From the NCBI GenBank assembly GCA_913058395.1, contig CAJXQI010000005.1:62001-126000 (forward strand): a stretch of DNA of 64,000 nt, in the 5' to 3' direction. The notes below the pieces were generated by a model, which ran no database searches, had not been told where the DNA came from, and saw nothing but the letters and a program-made list of their open reading frames with translations. Positions 1 to 11,260 of this stretch are shown here, in pieces. The translations under genes were made by a program, and so were the position numbers. Source of the DNA: an uncultured Colwellia sp. GTDB lineage: Bacteria; Pseudomonadota; Gammaproteobacteria; Enterobacterales; Alteromonadaceae. Numbering within the stretch: position 1 is the stretch's first letter; the number at the start of each line of letters is the position of its first letter.

Positions 1-468
1 TGTACTGCCAACAAACGATAAATAAGGTAATAAAGAATTACTAAGTACATCACCTAAAATACCACCGGCAGAAAAGTAATATACATCATCAAAATTCATA
101 CTGGCTATTGACGTAATACCAATATAAAACAAAATAAAACCAATAAATTTCAAACCTAATGTTAGGTAGTCTAATTGAACCAAGCGATGATACTTTTGAA
201 ACAGCAACCAACCGGTAACCGCAATAATAAAAGGCAAGCTATAAGCAACTAAACCAAATAGGTTTAATAGTAAGTCAGAAAAATATGCGCCTATTGCACC
301 ACCTAGGTTTCTTACCGGTGTTTGATAACCAGTTTGTGACCAGCCTGGATCTGCTGGATCGAAACTAAATAGTGCCAACATAATGAACATAGCAAAAACA
401 CAGGACACTAACAGCCCTGCTTCGAGAAGGCGCTGAACGCCGTTTAACTTGGGAGATGGTGAAGACAA
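1..468 (-). CDS. ftsK: DNA translocase FtsK, N-terminal part (cut by window edge)
   Basis: FtsK is the septal DNA translocase that anchors in the divisome and clears the chromosome dimer/terminus at division. Only the first 156 codons are present. They encode hydrophobic segments around residues 15-35, 65-85 and 100-115, with the FDPADPGW loop after the first helix that is typical of the FtsK four-helix membrane anchor. The motor and gamma domains lie off the left edge. A TTG at 468 is the likely start, because no ATG/GTG fits this frame and a GAGAG stretch lies about 10 nt upstream. It follows lrp in the same direction with a 72-nt gap, the same neighbours as in E. coli. Confidence 0.88.
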   Translation of the reverse strand, partial: MSSPSPKLNGVQRLLEAGLLVSCVFAMFIMLALFSFDPADPGWSQTGYQTPVRNLGGAIGAYFSDLLLNLFGLVAYSLPFIIAVTGWLLFQKYHRLVQLDYLTLGLKFIGFILFYIGITSIASMNFDDVYYFSAGGILGDVLSNSLLPYLSFVGST

Positions 469-528
469 ATGCGCACTCTCGTGAAAAATATCATTATAGT
501 GGAGCTAAAATACCAAACATTAGCAATG

Positions 529-553
529 AATTAAACGTTATTAACGTTTAATT
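529..553 (-). terminator. inverted repeat over the lrp stop codon
   Basis: An 11-bp perfect stem (AATTAAACGTT / AACGTTTAATT) with a 3-nt loop overlaps the lrp stop codon and lies before ftsK. There is no T-run after it, so it could be an RNA 3'-end or processing structure rather than a true intrinsic terminator. Confidence 0.4.
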
Positions 554-1023
554 GGTAAGTGGTTCGCCGATTTAACTTCTTCCATAACTACATAGGTTCT
601 ACTTTCACTCACTGCTGGTAGTCTAAGAAGTGTGTCGCCTAATAGCTCTCTGTAAGCGGCCATATCAGCAACACGAGTTTTTAATAAGAAGTCAAAATCA
701 CCGGAAACTAAGTGGCACTCTTGAATAACATCTAGGTCGTGTACTGCTTTAGAGAAATCGTCAAATACATCTGGGCTGGTTTTCGTTAAGGTAATTTCTA
801 CTATAACTAATAGCGCAGCTTCGAGTTTATGTGGGTTTAATATCGCTTGATAACCTAATATATAGCCGTCACCCTCAAGTCTTTTTACTCTTTCTAAACA
901 AGGTGTTGCGCTTAAGCCAACACGTTTAGAAAGTTCTATATTTGATAACCGACCATTTTTCTGTAATTCAACTAAAATGTTTTTATCAATTCGATCAATT
1001 TTTTTAGACGCAGACGATGCCAT
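541..1023 (-). CDS. lrp: Leucine-responsive regulatory protein (Lrp/AsnC family)
   Basis: Global feast/famine transcription regulator that senses leucine or alanine and controls amino-acid metabolism. The 160 residues show the N-terminal helix-turn-helix (about residues 9-60, with the segment LSNIELSKRVGLSATPCLERV) followed by the RAM/AsnC effector and oligomerisation domain with the GDFDFLLKTRV segment. Length is close to E. coli Lrp (164 aa). It is divergent from ald with a 123-nt gap, which fits Lrp controlling alanine dehydrogenase in many bacteria. ftsK follows downstream. Confidence 0.93.
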   Translation of the reverse strand: MASSASKKIDRIDKNILVELQKNGRLSNIELSKRVGLSATPCLERVKRLEGDGYILGYQAILNPHKLEAALLVIVEITLTKTSPDVFDDFSKAVHDLDVIQECHLVSGDFDFLLKTRVADMAAYRELLGDTLLRLPAVSESRTYVVMEEVKSANHLPIKR

Positions 1024-1146
1024 TTATATAAATCACTATTAAATTAAGCTTTGACAGGATTATATCCTAACACTGAAAGAATAACGACAGGTTAATCCGC
1101 AAAAAACTCACTATACTAGTTTCATATTTTTGAGGAGAGATAAATT

Positions 1147-2268
1147 ATGATTATTGGTGTACCAAAAGAAATAAAAAACCACGAATACCGCATTGGCTTA
1201 ACTCCAGCAGGCGTTAAAGAACTTGTTGTTAATGGCCACAGTGTTATCGTTGAAAATAATGGCGGTGCGTCAATCGGTTTTGATAACGAACAGTACGTTA
1301 CAGCTGGTGCAAAAATTATCGACTCTGCAGCAGAGATTTTCGCCACTGCTGAGATGATTATTAAAGTTAAAGAGCCACAACCAATTGAATGTAAAATGCT
1401 TCGCCCTGGCCAAGTATTATTCACTTACCTTCATTTAGCACCAGATCCACAACAAACTGAGTTATTAGTAGCATCAGGCGCAACTTGTATTGCTTATGAA
1501 ACCGTTACTCAAAACGGTGGCGGCTTACCTCTTTTAGCGCCTATGTCTGAAGTTGCTGGCCGTATGTCTATTCAAGCGGGTGCACATGCTCTAGAAAAAG
1601 CACAAGGTGGTTTAGGTGCATTATTAGGTGGTGTTCCGGGTGTTGCTCCAGCGAAAGTATTAATCGTTGGTGGTGGTGTTGTTGGTACTCAAGCGGCGCG
1701 TATGGCTGTTGGCATGGGTGCTGATGTTACTATCTTAGATCGCTCATTACCTCGTCTTCGTCAACTTGATACAGAATTCGATGGTCGCTTGAAAACGGTT
1801 TACTCTACTGCTGACGCAATGGACCAGCTTATTGTTGAAGCCGATTTAGTTATTGGTGCGGTATTAATTCCAGGTGCAGCTGCACCAAAATTAGTCACAG
1901 CGCAGCATATTAAAATGATGAAGAAAGGTGCGGTTATCGTTGATGTTGCAATCGACCAAGGTGGTTGTTTTGAAACATCAAAAGCAACTACGCATCAAGA
2001 ACCAACTTATGTTGTTGATGATGTAGTACATTACTGTGTAGCCAACATGCCAGGTGGTGTAGCAAGAACATCAACAATGGCGTTAACAAATGCAACAATG
2101 CCGTTTACGGTAACGTTGGCAAATAAAGGTGCTAAGCAAGCAATGCTTGACGATGCTCACCTTATGGCAGGTTTGAACGTTTTAGGTGGCAAAATCACTT
2201 ATAAACCTGTTGCTGATGTATTAGGTTACGAATACGTGCCTGCAGAAGATGCAATTGCAACTCTGTAA
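1147..2268 (+). CDS. ald: Alanine dehydrogenase
   Basis: NAD-dependent L-alanine dehydrogenase, which interconverts alanine with pyruvate and ammonium in the cytoplasm. The 373-residue protein has the family start MIIGVPKEIKNHEYRIGLTP, the substrate-site motif GRMSIQAGA, the Rossmann loop VLIVGGGVVGTQAARMA near residue 170, and the late segment NMPGGVARTSTMALTNAT. The ATG at 1147 follows GAGGAGA at a proper ribosome-site distance. It is transcribed away from lrp, so Lrp control is likely, and it ends before a strong intrinsic terminator. It is a monocistronic unit. Confidence 0.95.
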   Translation: MIIGVPKEIKNHEYRIGLTPAGVKELVVNGHSVIVENNGGASIGFDNEQYVTAGAKIIDSAAEIFATAEMIIKVKEPQPIECKMLRPGQVLFTYLHLAPDPQQTELLVASGATCIAYETVTQNGGGLPLLAPMSEVAGRMSIQAGAHALEKAQGGLGALLGGVPGVAPAKVLIVGGGVVGTQAARMAVGMGADVTILDRSLPRLRQLDTEFDGRLKTVYSTADAMDQLIVEADLVIGAVLIPGAAAPKLVTAQHIKMMKKGAVIVDVAIDQGGCFETSKATTHQEPTYVVDDVVHYCVANMPGGVARTSTMALTNATMPFTVTLANKGAKQAMLDDAHLMAGLNVLGGKITYKPVADVLGYEYVPAEDAIATL

Positions 2269-2290
2269 TCGCTTAAAAAGTTAAACTTTT

Positions 2291-2324
2291 AAAACCGTTA
2301 TCCATTTGGGTAACGGTTTTTTTA
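2291..2324 (+). terminator. intrinsic terminator of ald
   Basis: Perfect 10-bp stem AAAACCGTTA / TAACGGTTTT with a 10-nt loop followed by a T-run, 22 nt after the ald stop. Confidence 0.88.
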
Positions 2325-2556
2325 TTTCTAATGTCTGCATCTCACGAGCTCCCTAACGAAGTATTACGATTGTTTAATGTCACCCGTTGACTAAAATATG
2401 GTCATACTAAAATAAATTTACCGCTAATTCGTAACTTTAAGCTTGCAGTTTCGTTAATTAAGTAATTATTTATAATTATTTCTTTGTTGCTCTCTTGAGA
2501 TAATCACTTAGAATCCCAACCATTAAAACATCAATATATTTTCTTTTTTGGAGTAG

Positions 2557-3519
<963 letters not shown>

Positions 3520-3522
3520 TAG

Positions 3523-4233
3523 ATGAATGAAGCTATCCCGTGGTTATCATTGGATAGCTCTACCTTCCCCGATTTATCAACAGCATTAACTGATCCTAAT
3601 GGCTTACTTGCCTTCGGTGATGATTTAACCCCATCAAGAATATTTCAAGCTTATCAACAAGGCATATTTCCTTGGTTTAGTGATGGCGACCCTGTTATGT
3701 GGTGGAGCCCAGACCCTCGAGCCATTATTGATATAAGCCAACTGAAAATTAATAAAACTTTAAAAAAGATCTTAAAAAAGCAAGAGTTTACTGTCACGGT
3801 AAACAAAAGCTTTAAACAGGTCATTGAATACTGTGCAGATGCACCGTTTCGCACTGAAGAAACTTGGATTGTGCAACCAATGCTGACCGCATATAACGCT
3901 CTTCATAATGAAGGTAAAGCGCATTCTATCGAGATTTGGCTTGAAGATGAATTAGTTGGCGGTTTATATGGTGTTGCAGTAAATGGTTATTTCTCAGGCG
4001 AGTCGATGTTTTATACCCAAAGTAATGCCTCTAAAGTCGCGTTAGTATATTTGGCAAACCTATTGCAATCAGCAGGTGTCAATCTTATTGATTGCCAAAT
4101 GCTAAACCCGTTCCTTGAATCAATGGGTTGTATTGAAGTTTCAAGAGCACAATTTATAGTACAGCAACGTCGCGCTAAAAATATAAATATGCCTGATAAT
4201 TTTTGGCTACCTCGACAGCTAACGTTAATCTAA
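3523..4233 (+). CDS. aat: Leucyl/phenylalanyl-tRNA--protein transferase
   Basis: Aat adds Leu or Phe to the N-terminus of proteins starting with Arg or Lys, marking them for ClpS/ClpAP. Family features include GLLAFGDDL, the YQQGIFPW segment, the WWSPDPRA motif and GGLYGV / FSGESMF in the GNAT-like core. Length 236 aa is normal. The ATG lies 3 nt after the trxB stop, suggesting translational coupling. It meets the cyclase gene tail to tail with a 6-nt gap. The partner genes bpt, clpA and clpS lie within 6 kb. Confidence 0.95.
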   Translation: MNEAIPWLSLDSSTFPDLSTALTDPNGLLAFGDDLTPSRIFQAYQQGIFPWFSDGDPVMWWSPDPRAIIDISQLKINKTLKKILKKQEFTVTVNKSFKQVIEYCADAPFRTEETWIVQPMLTAYNALHNEGKAHSIEIWLEDELVGGLYGVAVNGYFSGESMFYTQSNASKVALVYLANLLQSAGVNLIDCQMLNPFLESMGCIEVSRAQFIVQQRRAKNINMPDNFWLPRQLTLI

Positions 4234-4239
4234 TTAAAG

Positions 4240-5367
4240 CTAATCAACCTTTGATTCTGCCATGTTTTGATGACTTTCATTCGCTAAAATAACACTACAA
4301 TTTCTACCTTGAGACTTTGCCTGATACACCGCTTTATCTGCACGTGCATAAATTGAAGTTTCATCATCACCTGCTTTATATGTTGCAGCACCAATACTAA
4401 TGGTTATTTTATTATCTATTGAAGAGTCTGGATGAATAATAGCTGCATTAGCAATTGCTTGATGAATACGTTGGCAAATTTTATCTGCCGTATACCAGTC
4501 AACGTCTGGTACTAGTATTGCAAACTCTTCCCCACCTAATCGTGTGACAATATCAGTTTCTCGTTTAAAGCATTTGGTAAATATTTCAGCTATTTTAATC
4601 AAGCATTGATCACCTGCTGGATGTCCAAGGCTATCGTTATATTGTTTGAAATAATCAACATCGAGGATCAATAATGTAAAACCTAACTTGAAACGTTGTG
4701 CGCTCGCTAAAGACGACGACAATGCTAACCTAAAACCTTTCCTGTTTTGAATTTGAGTCAGGTCATCCATAATACTAATTCGCTGTAGTTGTCGTTTTAA
4801 CATTTCATTTTTAACGACGTGGTACTGGCCTTTAGTTAACATTTTTCGAATAGTTTGCATAAACAAAAACAATAAAACCGGAAATTTACTAAAAGAAATA
4901 AATAAATCTAAAGTTGTTAATTGTAATTGTAGCTGTAAAGAAACAAATGCTGTTGCAAAAGCAGTAGAAGATAGTAATAGCAAAGCAATATTAGAAAAGT
5001 TGGCAAGAATAGAACAAATAAAAGCAATAGTAAGTAAATCCGCAGCAGGTTCAGCTTGTCCCCATTGGCTGTAGATAATAAAAGCTAAACTTAGCCAAGC
5101 AACTGTTAGCATTGCTGAGGATAGGTTAAAGCTAATAAATTGATATTTGTCAGTTCGAAGATATGTCGCAGAAATAATAATACTTAACCCTATGACACCA
5201 TATGCTAGTGTAGATAAGCCATTCAGTGGTTGGCTATCTATATTTATGTATAACGTGACAATAGCATGAAAAAAGATCACTAAAATCAGCATCCATTGAA
5301 TGCTAGATTTATTGACAGTATGTTGAATTTCTTCGGAATACCCTTTCCATTCAGCAGAATTTTTCAA
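4240..5367 (-). CDS. Membrane diguanylate cyclase (GGDEF domain)
   Basis: Predicted to make cyclic di-GMP from two GTP. Residues about 25-190 form five or six hydrophobic helices without a recognisable named sensor domain. The GGDEF domain follows (about 195-365). It has an intact catalytic motif RLGGEEFAI and an RETD (RxxD) product-inhibition site five residues before it, so it should be active and feedback-limited. It sits alone between aat and bpt on the opposite strand and looks inserted into the otherwise conserved trxB-aat...infA order. The signal sensed is unknown. Confidence 0.87.
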   Translation of the reverse strand: MKNSAEWKGYSEEIQHTVNKSSIQWMLILVIFFHAIVTLYINIDSQPLNGLSTLAYGVIGLSIIISATYLRTDKYQFISFNLSSAMLTVAWLSLAFIIYSQWGQAEPAADLLTIAFICSILANFSNIALLLLSSTAFATAFVSLQLQLQLTTLDLFISFSKFPVLLFLFMQTIRKMLTKGQYHVVKNEMLKRQLQRISIMDDLTQIQNRKGFRLALSSSLASAQRFKLGFTLLILDVDYFKQYNDSLGHPAGDQCLIKIAEIFTKCFKRETDIVTRLGGEEFAILVPDVDWYTADKICQRIHQAIANAAIIHPDSSIDNKITISIGAATYKAGDDETSIYARADKAVYQAKSQGRNCSVILANESHQNMAESKVD

Positions 5368-5595
5368 AGGATATCATTCCTAATTTAAGCAAATTTAATT
5401 ATATCTCAAAATTGTTCAGGTTAATCAAACAATAGTACATTTATTGATATCCAACAAAGAATGACATTTGTAACATTTTTAAATTATCCAAATGACAAAA
5501 TTAATCCATAAAATGTTTATAATAAAAAGGTATAAATCGACTTAACCAATTCGTTAAATTTCAGTCATTTGACAATAAGTATATTAAGGTAAGCA

Positions 5596-6297
5596 ATGAA
5601 TTCCAATTACAAACTTGGTATCACACAATCATTTCAATGCAACTACCTAGCTGATCAGCAAGAACGTCTTTTAATCGCGGTAGATCCGATATTACATGAC
5701 AGTGAACACTATGGCTGGCTAATGCATCAAGGTTTTAGACGCAGTGGTAATGATATCTACCGACCACACTGTTTATCATGTCATGCCTGTCAATCTATTA
5801 GAGTGCTAATCGATAATTTCACGGCTTCAAAAAGTCAAAAACGTTTATTAAAGCGTGGGCAACACTTTTCAGTAAAAGTAAGTTATACCATTAAAAGCAG
5901 CTACTACCCTTTATATGAAAAGTATATTAACGAAATTCATTCCGATGGCAGCATGTTTCCTGCATCACCTGGGCAATTTCAAAGCTTCACTCAAAATGAC
6001 ATTACCGAACAAATTTATATTGAAATATGGCATGACGATGAATTAATCAGCGTGGCCGTGACCGATGACATTCCCAATGCCTTATCGGCCGTATACACAT
6101 TTTATCACCCTGATTATCGAAAATATGGTCTAGGGGTATTCTCTATCCTTAAACAAATTGAAATCTCTAAGCAGCTAGAAAGAGAATTTCTTTACTTGGG
6201 ATACCAGATAAATGACTGTGAAAAAATGAATTATAAAAACCGATATAAGCCACATCAAATTTTGATAGAAAATCAGTGGAAAACCGTAAATAAATAA
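5596..6297 (+). CDS. bpt: Aspartate/glutamate leucyltransferase (bacterial ATE-like)
   Basis: Bpt transfers Leu from Leu-tRNA to N-terminal Asp or Glu, creating a primary N-degron read by ClpS. The 233-residue protein shows the N-terminal ATE signature with clustered cysteines ([14 protein letters not shown], about residues 57-70) and the C-terminal GNAT-like core with [23 protein letters not shown] and [20 protein letters not shown]. It lies upstream of infA with an 84-nt gap and near aat, clpA and clpS, which supports a role in the same pathway. Confidence 0.93.
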   Translation: MNSNYKLGITQSFQCNYLADQQERLLIAVDPILHDSEHYGWLMHQGFRRSGNDIYRPHCLSCHACQSIRVLIDNFTASKSQKRLLKRGQHFSVKVSYTIKSSYYPLYEKYINEIHSDGSMFPASPGQFQSFTQNDITEQIYIEIWHDDELISVAVTDDIPNALSAVYTFYHPDYRKYGLGVFSILKQIEISKQLEREFLYLGYQINDCEKMNYKNRYKPHQILIENQWKTVNK

Positions 6298-6375
6298 CAC
6301 TATAGCTTTACATTAGGGCTGCAATTCGGCATTATCTGCGCAGCTTTTTATTTACGCATTACTTTAGAGGTTTAG

Positions 6376-6600
<225 letters not shown>

Positions 6601-6616
6601 AAATAACTCATTTTTT

Positions 6617-6643
6617 AAAAAACGCTTTAATTAGCGTTTTTTT
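6617..6643 (+). terminator. intrinsic terminator of infA
   Basis: 10-bp stem AAAAAACGCT / AGCGTTTTTT with a 6-nt loop and a T-run, 16 nt after the infA stop. Confidence 0.85.
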
Positions 6644-6697
6644 ATACCTAAAATTTAGCAAATACTGTCTTGATGCTAAATCATTAGGGTAAATAAC

Positions 6698-6725
6698 AAA
6701 AAACCGAGCTAGGCTCGGTTTTTAT
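6698..6725 (-). terminator. intrinsic terminator of clpS-clpA (works both ways)
   Basis: 10-bp perfect stem AAAACCGAGC / GCTCGGTTTT with a 3-nt loop. It has A/T tails on both sides and lies 20 nt beyond the clpA stop. Confidence 0.85.
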
Positions 6726-6744
6726 TTCTAAAATTTAAATTGAA

Positions 6745-8997
6745 TTAGTGTTCAACCAATTCTTTTTTAGATTCATAGTTAATCGCTAACTTATCTTTCT
6801 TCACGACGACTTTAGCCGCACCACCTTTGGCGAGTTCACCAAATAATAATTCATTCGCAAGTGGTTTTTTCAACTGCTCTTGAATTAAGCGTGCCATTGG
6901 CCTTGCACCCATTGCTTTATCGTAGCCATGAGTAGCCATCCACTTCTTAGCATCTTTGGTTATTTCTAATGATACGCCCTTCTCATCAAGCTGTACTTGC
7001 AACTCGACAATAAACTTATCTACTACTTGTTGCAGAACATCATCATTTAAATGATTAAACCAAACAATATTATCCAGGCGATTACGAAACTCTGGTGAGA
7101 ATACCTTATTAATTTCTTCCATTGCATCTAAGGTATTATCTTGCTGCTTAAAGCCAATAGATTGTTTTGTGGTATGAGCAACACCCGCATTGGTTGTTAG
7201 CACCAAAACAATATTTCTAAAATCAGCTTTGCGACCATTGTTATCGGTTAACGTACCGTGATCCATAACTTGCAACAAAATGTTATAGACATCTTCATGG
7301 GCTTTTTCTATTTCATCTAGTAACACAACAGCATGTGGGTTTTTAATTACTGCATCTGTTAATAAGCCACCTTGTTCATAGCCTACATAACCAGGAGGCG
7401 CGCCAATTAAACGGCTAACAGCATGTTTTTCCATATACTCAGACATGTCATAGCGTAACAATTCAACACCAAGTACTTTGGCAAGTTGTTGAGTCACCTC
7501 CGTTTTACCAACGCCTGTTGGTCCGGCAAAGATAAATGAACCAACAGGTTTACGCTCACTACCTAATCCTGCGCGTGATAAACGAATCACTGAAGACAAT
7601 TCATCAATGGCATGATCTTGACCGAACACCACCAATTTTAAGTTTCTGTCTAATGTTTTTAAACTATCAACTTCAGTAGAGGAAACTGACTTCTCTGGAA
7701 TTCGTGCAATTTTTGCAACGATGTTTTCAATATCGGTATTACTAATTATTTTCTTTCTTTTTGACGGAGCAACCAACTGCTGACGAGCGCCCGCTTCATC
7801 AATAACATCAATAGCTTTATCTGGTAAAAAGCGTTCATTAATATACTTCGCTGATAACTGAGCGGCAGCTCGTAATGCTTGATTAGAATAGCGAATACCA
7901 TGATGAGCTTCATACTTTTCTTTTAAGCCATGCAAAATTTTGGTCGTGTCATCAACACTTGGCTCTACTACATCAATTTTTTGAAATCTTCTTGCTAACG
8001 CGCGATCTTTCTCAAAAATGCTTTGGTATTCTTGATAAGTTGTCGACCCTAAGCAGCGCAATTTACCTGAAGATAATAGTGGTTTTAGTAAATTCGAGGC
8101 ATCCATCATGCCACCAGATGCCGCTCCAGCACCTATTATGGTGTGAATTTCATCAATAAATAAAATCGCATTACCATCTTCTTCTAACTCTTTTAACAGA
8201 CCTTTAAAGCGTTTTTCAAAGTCGCCTCGATATTTAGTACCTGCAAGTAATGCGCCCATATCAAGCGAATATATAGTCGCGTTACTTAAAAATTCAGGTG
8301 CATCTTCAGAGATAGCCAAATTTGCTAAACCTTCAGCGATTGCTGTTTTACCAACACCAGCTTCACCAACATATAACGGATTATTCTTACGACGACGGCT
8401 CAATACTTGTAAAGTACGCTCAAGCTCACTATCTCGCCCAATAAGCGGGTCAATATTGCCTTTCAGCGCTTCTTCATTAAGGTTAGTAGCGAAGTTTTCT
8501 ATCGTACGAGGCTCTTCTTCACCAGTTTGTACCTGTTCTTCATTATTGGTATTACCTTGCTCTATTTTCGCAATACCATGAGAAATAAAGTTAACAATGT
8601 CTAATCGACTAATATCTGACTTTTTCAAAAAATAAGCCGCTTGTGACTCTTGTTCACTAAAAATTGCGACTAAAACATTAGAGCCATTTACTTCACTTTT
8701 TCCTGATGATTGCACATGAAAAACTGCTCGTTGCAATACTCGCTGAAACCCTAATGTTGGCTGTGTTTCTCTTTCTTCTTCACCCGTAGGAATAACTGGT
8801 GTTGTATCAGCAATAAAGGCAAGCAACTCTTTTCGTAGTTTAGTCATATCTGCGCCACAAGCGTGTAGAGCATCTATAGATGAAGGGTTGTCCAAAAGCG
8901 CCAACAATAAATGTTCAACCGTCATAAATTCATGGCGAGACTCTTTAGCCTGACGAAAAGCCATATTTAACGATACTTCTAAATCTTTATTTAGCAT
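6745..8997 (-). CDS. clpA: ATP-dependent Clp protease ATP-binding subunit ClpA
   Basis: AAA+ unfoldase that feeds substrates into ClpP. The 750 residues contain the double Clp N-domain (1-145), the first nucleotide-binding domain with Walker A GEAGVGKTAIAEG near residue 215 and Walker B ILFIDEIHTIIGAG, and the second with Walker A GPTGVGKTE and ALIGAPPGYVGYEQGG. The C-terminal D2-small domain and the IGL-like ClpP loop region are present. Length matches E. coli ClpA (758 aa). clpS lies 28 nt upstream in the same direction, so they form an operon. Confidence 0.97.
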   Translation of the reverse strand: MLNKDLEVSLNMAFRQAKESRHEFMTVEHLLLALLDNPSSIDALHACGADMTKLRKELLAFIADTTPVIPTGEEERETQPTLGFQRVLQRAVFHVQSSGKSEVNGSNVLVAIFSEQESQAAYFLKKSDISRLDIVNFISHGIAKIEQGNTNNEEQVQTGEEEPRTIENFATNLNEEALKGNIDPLIGRDSELERTLQVLSRRRKNNPLYVGEAGVGKTAIAEGLANLAISEDAPEFLSNATIYSLDMGALLAGTKYRGDFEKRFKGLLKELEEDGNAILFIDEIHTIIGAGAASGGMMDASNLLKPLLSSGKLRCLGSTTYQEYQSIFEKDRALARRFQKIDVVEPSVDDTTKILHGLKEKYEAHHGIRYSNQALRAAAQLSAKYINERFLPDKAIDVIDEAGARQQLVAPSKRKKIISNTDIENIVAKIARIPEKSVSSTEVDSLKTLDRNLKLVVFGQDHAIDELSSVIRLSRAGLGSERKPVGSFIFAGPTGVGKTEVTQQLAKVLGVELLRYDMSEYMEKHAVSRLIGAPPGYVGYEQGGLLTDAVIKNPHAVVLLDEIEKAHEDVYNILLQVMDHGTLTDNNGRKADFRNIVLVLTTNAGVAHTTKQSIGFKQQDNTLDAMEEINKVFSPEFRNRLDNIVWFNHLNDDVLQQVVDKFIVELQVQLDEKGVSLEITKDAKKWMATHGYDKAMGARPMARLIQEQLKKPLANELLFGELAKGGAAKVVVKKDKLAINYESKKELVEH

Positions 8998-9025
8998 AGG
9001 TTACTCCAATTTAAATCTCGCGTAA

Positions 9026-9346
9026 TTACGCTTTTTCCATTGTACATTTAAGCGGATGCTCGTTACTTAACGCGTAATTTAACACTTGATCAACTTTAGT
9101 TTCTGCTACCTCAGCAGTATAGGTTCCACATCGTCCCTTTCCTTTATAATGCACAGCTAACATTACGTCAGTTGCTTGTTCTGAGTTCATATTAAAAAAC
9201 TTACATAGCACATCGATAACAAAATCCATTGGCGTATAGTCATCATTTAGCAGTACTACATTATACATGGGTGGTTTCTGATATTTTTCAATAACCTCAT
9301 CATCAAGAACCGCTTGGTCATCTATTAACTCTTTCCATTTACTCAT
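9026..9346 (-). CDS. clpS: ClpA adaptor protein ClpS
   Basis: ClpS recognises N-terminal Leu, Phe, Tyr and Trp and delivers such proteins to ClpAP. The 106-residue protein has a flexible N-terminus and then the core motif [17 protein letters not shown], whose NDD and M residues line the N-degron pocket, and the family segment [20 protein letters not shown]. Its stop is 28 nt before clpA. It is divergent from cspD with a 208-nt spacer, as in E. coli. Confidence 0.97.
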   Translation of the reverse strand: MSKWKELIDDQAVLDDEVIEKYQKPPMYNVVLLNDDYTPMDFVIDVLCKFFNMNSEQATDVMLAVHYKGKGRCGTYTAEVAETKVDQVLNYALSNEHPLKCTMEKA

Positions 9347-9554
9347 AATTCTATATTAGTCTGTCAGTCAAATTTTGCTTAAAGATTTTAAAAATAATAA
9401 GGCGAACAATCATTTTATCGCATTTAGCACTTGACTATTCTAATTTATTATCTACGATTTACTTTAGTGGGCGTTTTTTGTCCACTTCTATGAAAAACTC
9501 ATGCTTTAGGGAAAGCATACCTAATTACCGATGATTTTAGAAGGAAGTTGAAGT

Positions 9555-9776
9555 ATGGCTCACGGTACAGTGAAGTGGTTTAATAATGCAAAAGGGTTCG
9601 GTTTTATTCGTCCAGAGGAAGGTGGTGAAGATATATTTGCTCATTACTCTACAATTCAAATGGAAGGATACCGTACCTTAAAAGCTGGTCAAGACGTAAA
9701 CTATGAACTAAATGCAGGACCAAAAGGTCACCACGCGGCAAGCATTACTCCATCAGAATTAGAATCAGAAAATTAA
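9555..9776 (+). CDS. cspD: Cold-shock-like protein CspD
   Basis: Small single-strand nucleic-acid-binding protein of the cold-shock family. In E. coli, CspD is induced in stationary phase and inhibits replication. The 73 residues contain both RNA-binding motifs, KGFGFI and DIFAHYS, and end with the acidic tail seen in CspD rather than CspA. The ATG follows AGAAGGAAG. Its position divergent from clpS is the classical cspD location, which supports this name over other csp genes. Confidence 0.92.
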   Translation: MAHGTVKWFNNAKGFGFIRPEEGGEDIFAHYSTIQMEGYRTLKAGQDVNYELNAGPKGHHAASITPSELESEN

Positions 9777-9800
9777 TTTAAAAAATTTTTGATGGATAAT

Positions 9801-9832
9801 AAAAAACACAGCTTTATTGCTGTGTTTTTTTG
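9801..9832 (+). terminator. intrinsic terminator of cspD, probably shared with icd
   Basis: 12-bp perfect stem AAAAAACACAGC / GCTGTGTTTTTT with a 6-nt loop and T tails on either strand. It lies 24 nt after cspD and 58 nt beyond the end of the convergent icd gene. Confidence 0.88.
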
Positions 9833-9889
9833 TGGCCATGAAACGATAAATAATAAGATTTCATTTCACTATCCATATAAAATCAGTAT

Positions 9890-11140
9890 TTACATATGCT
9901 CAATAATACAATCACCAAACTCAGAACATGTGACTAACGTCGCATCATCCATTAAACGTTCAAAGTCATAGGTCACCGTTTTAGCGTTAATCGCACCTGA
10001 CATACCTTTTAATAATAAATTAGCCGCCTCCGTCCAGCCCATATGGCGTAACATCATTTCTGCTGACAAAATAACTGAACCAGGGTTAACTTTATTAAGT
10101 CCAGCGTATTTAGGAGCTGTGCCATGTGTTGCTTCAAAAATTGCCACTTCATCATTTAAATTCGCGCCTGGTGCAATACCAATGCCGCCCACTTGTGCAG
10201 CTAAAGCATCTGATAAATAATCACCATTTAAGTTTAGTGTCGCAATAACACTATACTCTGCCGGGCGTAATAATATTTGCTGCAGCATAGCGTCAGCAAT
10301 TACATCTTTAATGATAATTTCTTTACCCGTTTTAGGATTTTTTAAGCTACACCAAGGACCACCATTTAATAAATCAGCGCCAAACTCTTCTCGAGCAAGC
10401 TCATAACCCCAATCTTTAAATGCTCCTTCGGTAAACTTCATGATATTACCTTTGTGTACTAAGGTTACCGATTCTCTATCATTATCAATAGCATATTGAA
10501 TAGCTTGTCGCACTAATCTTTGTGTGCCCTCTTTTGAAACAGGTTTAATACCAATGCCACAATTCTCTTCAAAGCGGATTTTGGTTACGCCCATTTCTTG
10601 CGTTAAAAAATTGATCATTTTTTTCGCTTGGTCAGTGCCCGCTTGATACTCAATACCCGCGTAAATATCTTCTGAGTTTTCACGAAAAATAACCATATCA
10701 ACTTCACTAGGCTTTTTAACTGGGCTTGGTACCCCTGTAAACCATTGCACTGGCCGTTGGCAAACATACAAATCTAAAATTTGTCTCAAGGCAACATTCA
10801 GTGAACGCATACCACCACCTACTGGCGTAGTTAACGGCCCTTTAATGCCTACCTTATATTCTTTAAACATTGCTAAGGTTTCATCAGGCAGCCAAGTTTC
10901 AGAGTCATACATTTGTGTTGCTTTTTCACCGGCATAAACTTCCATCCAATGAATTTGTTTATCGCCACCGTATGCTTTAGCAACGGCCGCGTCGACAACT
11001 TTCATCATTGGCGGTGTAACATCGACACCAATACCATCACCTTCAATAAAAGGAATGATTGGGTTGCTTGGTACATTTAAAATCCCATCAACTGAGGTGA
11101 TTTTATCGCCTGCACTAGGAATGTTTACATGATTCGCCAT
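9890..11140 (-). CDS. icd: Isocitrate dehydrogenase (NADP), homodimeric type
   Basis: TCA-cycle enzyme converting isocitrate to 2-oxoglutarate with NADP. The 416-residue protein shows [14 protein letters not shown], the substrate-site loop with the regulatory serine in [13 protein letters not shown] (the serine phosphorylated by AceK in E. coli), [12 protein letters not shown], and the NADP-binding end [25 protein letters not shown]. It lies directly downstream of the monomeric enzyme on the same strand with a 271-nt spacer. The two-isozyme tandem is known from Colwellia maris (IDH-I here). Confidence 0.96.
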   Translation of the reverse strand: MANHVNIPSAGDKITSVDGILNVPSNPIIPFIEGDGIGVDVTPPMMKVVDAAVAKAYGGDKQIHWMEVYAGEKATQMYDSETWLPDETLAMFKEYKVGIKGPLTTPVGGGMRSLNVALRQILDLYVCQRPVQWFTGVPSPVKKPSEVDMVIFRENSEDIYAGIEYQAGTDQAKKMINFLTQEMGVTKIRFEENCGIGIKPVSKEGTQRLVRQAIQYAIDNDRESVTLVHKGNIMKFTEGAFKDWGYELAREEFGADLLNGGPWCSLKNPKTGKEIIIKDVIADAMLQQILLRPAEYSVIATLNLNGDYLSDALAAQVGGIGIAPGANLNDEVAIFEATHGTAPKYAGLNKVNPGSVILSAEMMLRHMGWTEAANLLLKGMSGAINAKTVTYDFERLMDDATLVTCSEFGDCIIEHM

Positions 11141-11260
11141 ATGAAGTCTCCAAATTTACTAATGAAAATAGCCATTTGCTAATTTCTTTAACATTTAAAT
11201 TAAATGAAAAAGAGCAAAGACACTAATACTGAAATGGTGATAGTGAACATCACTACTATG

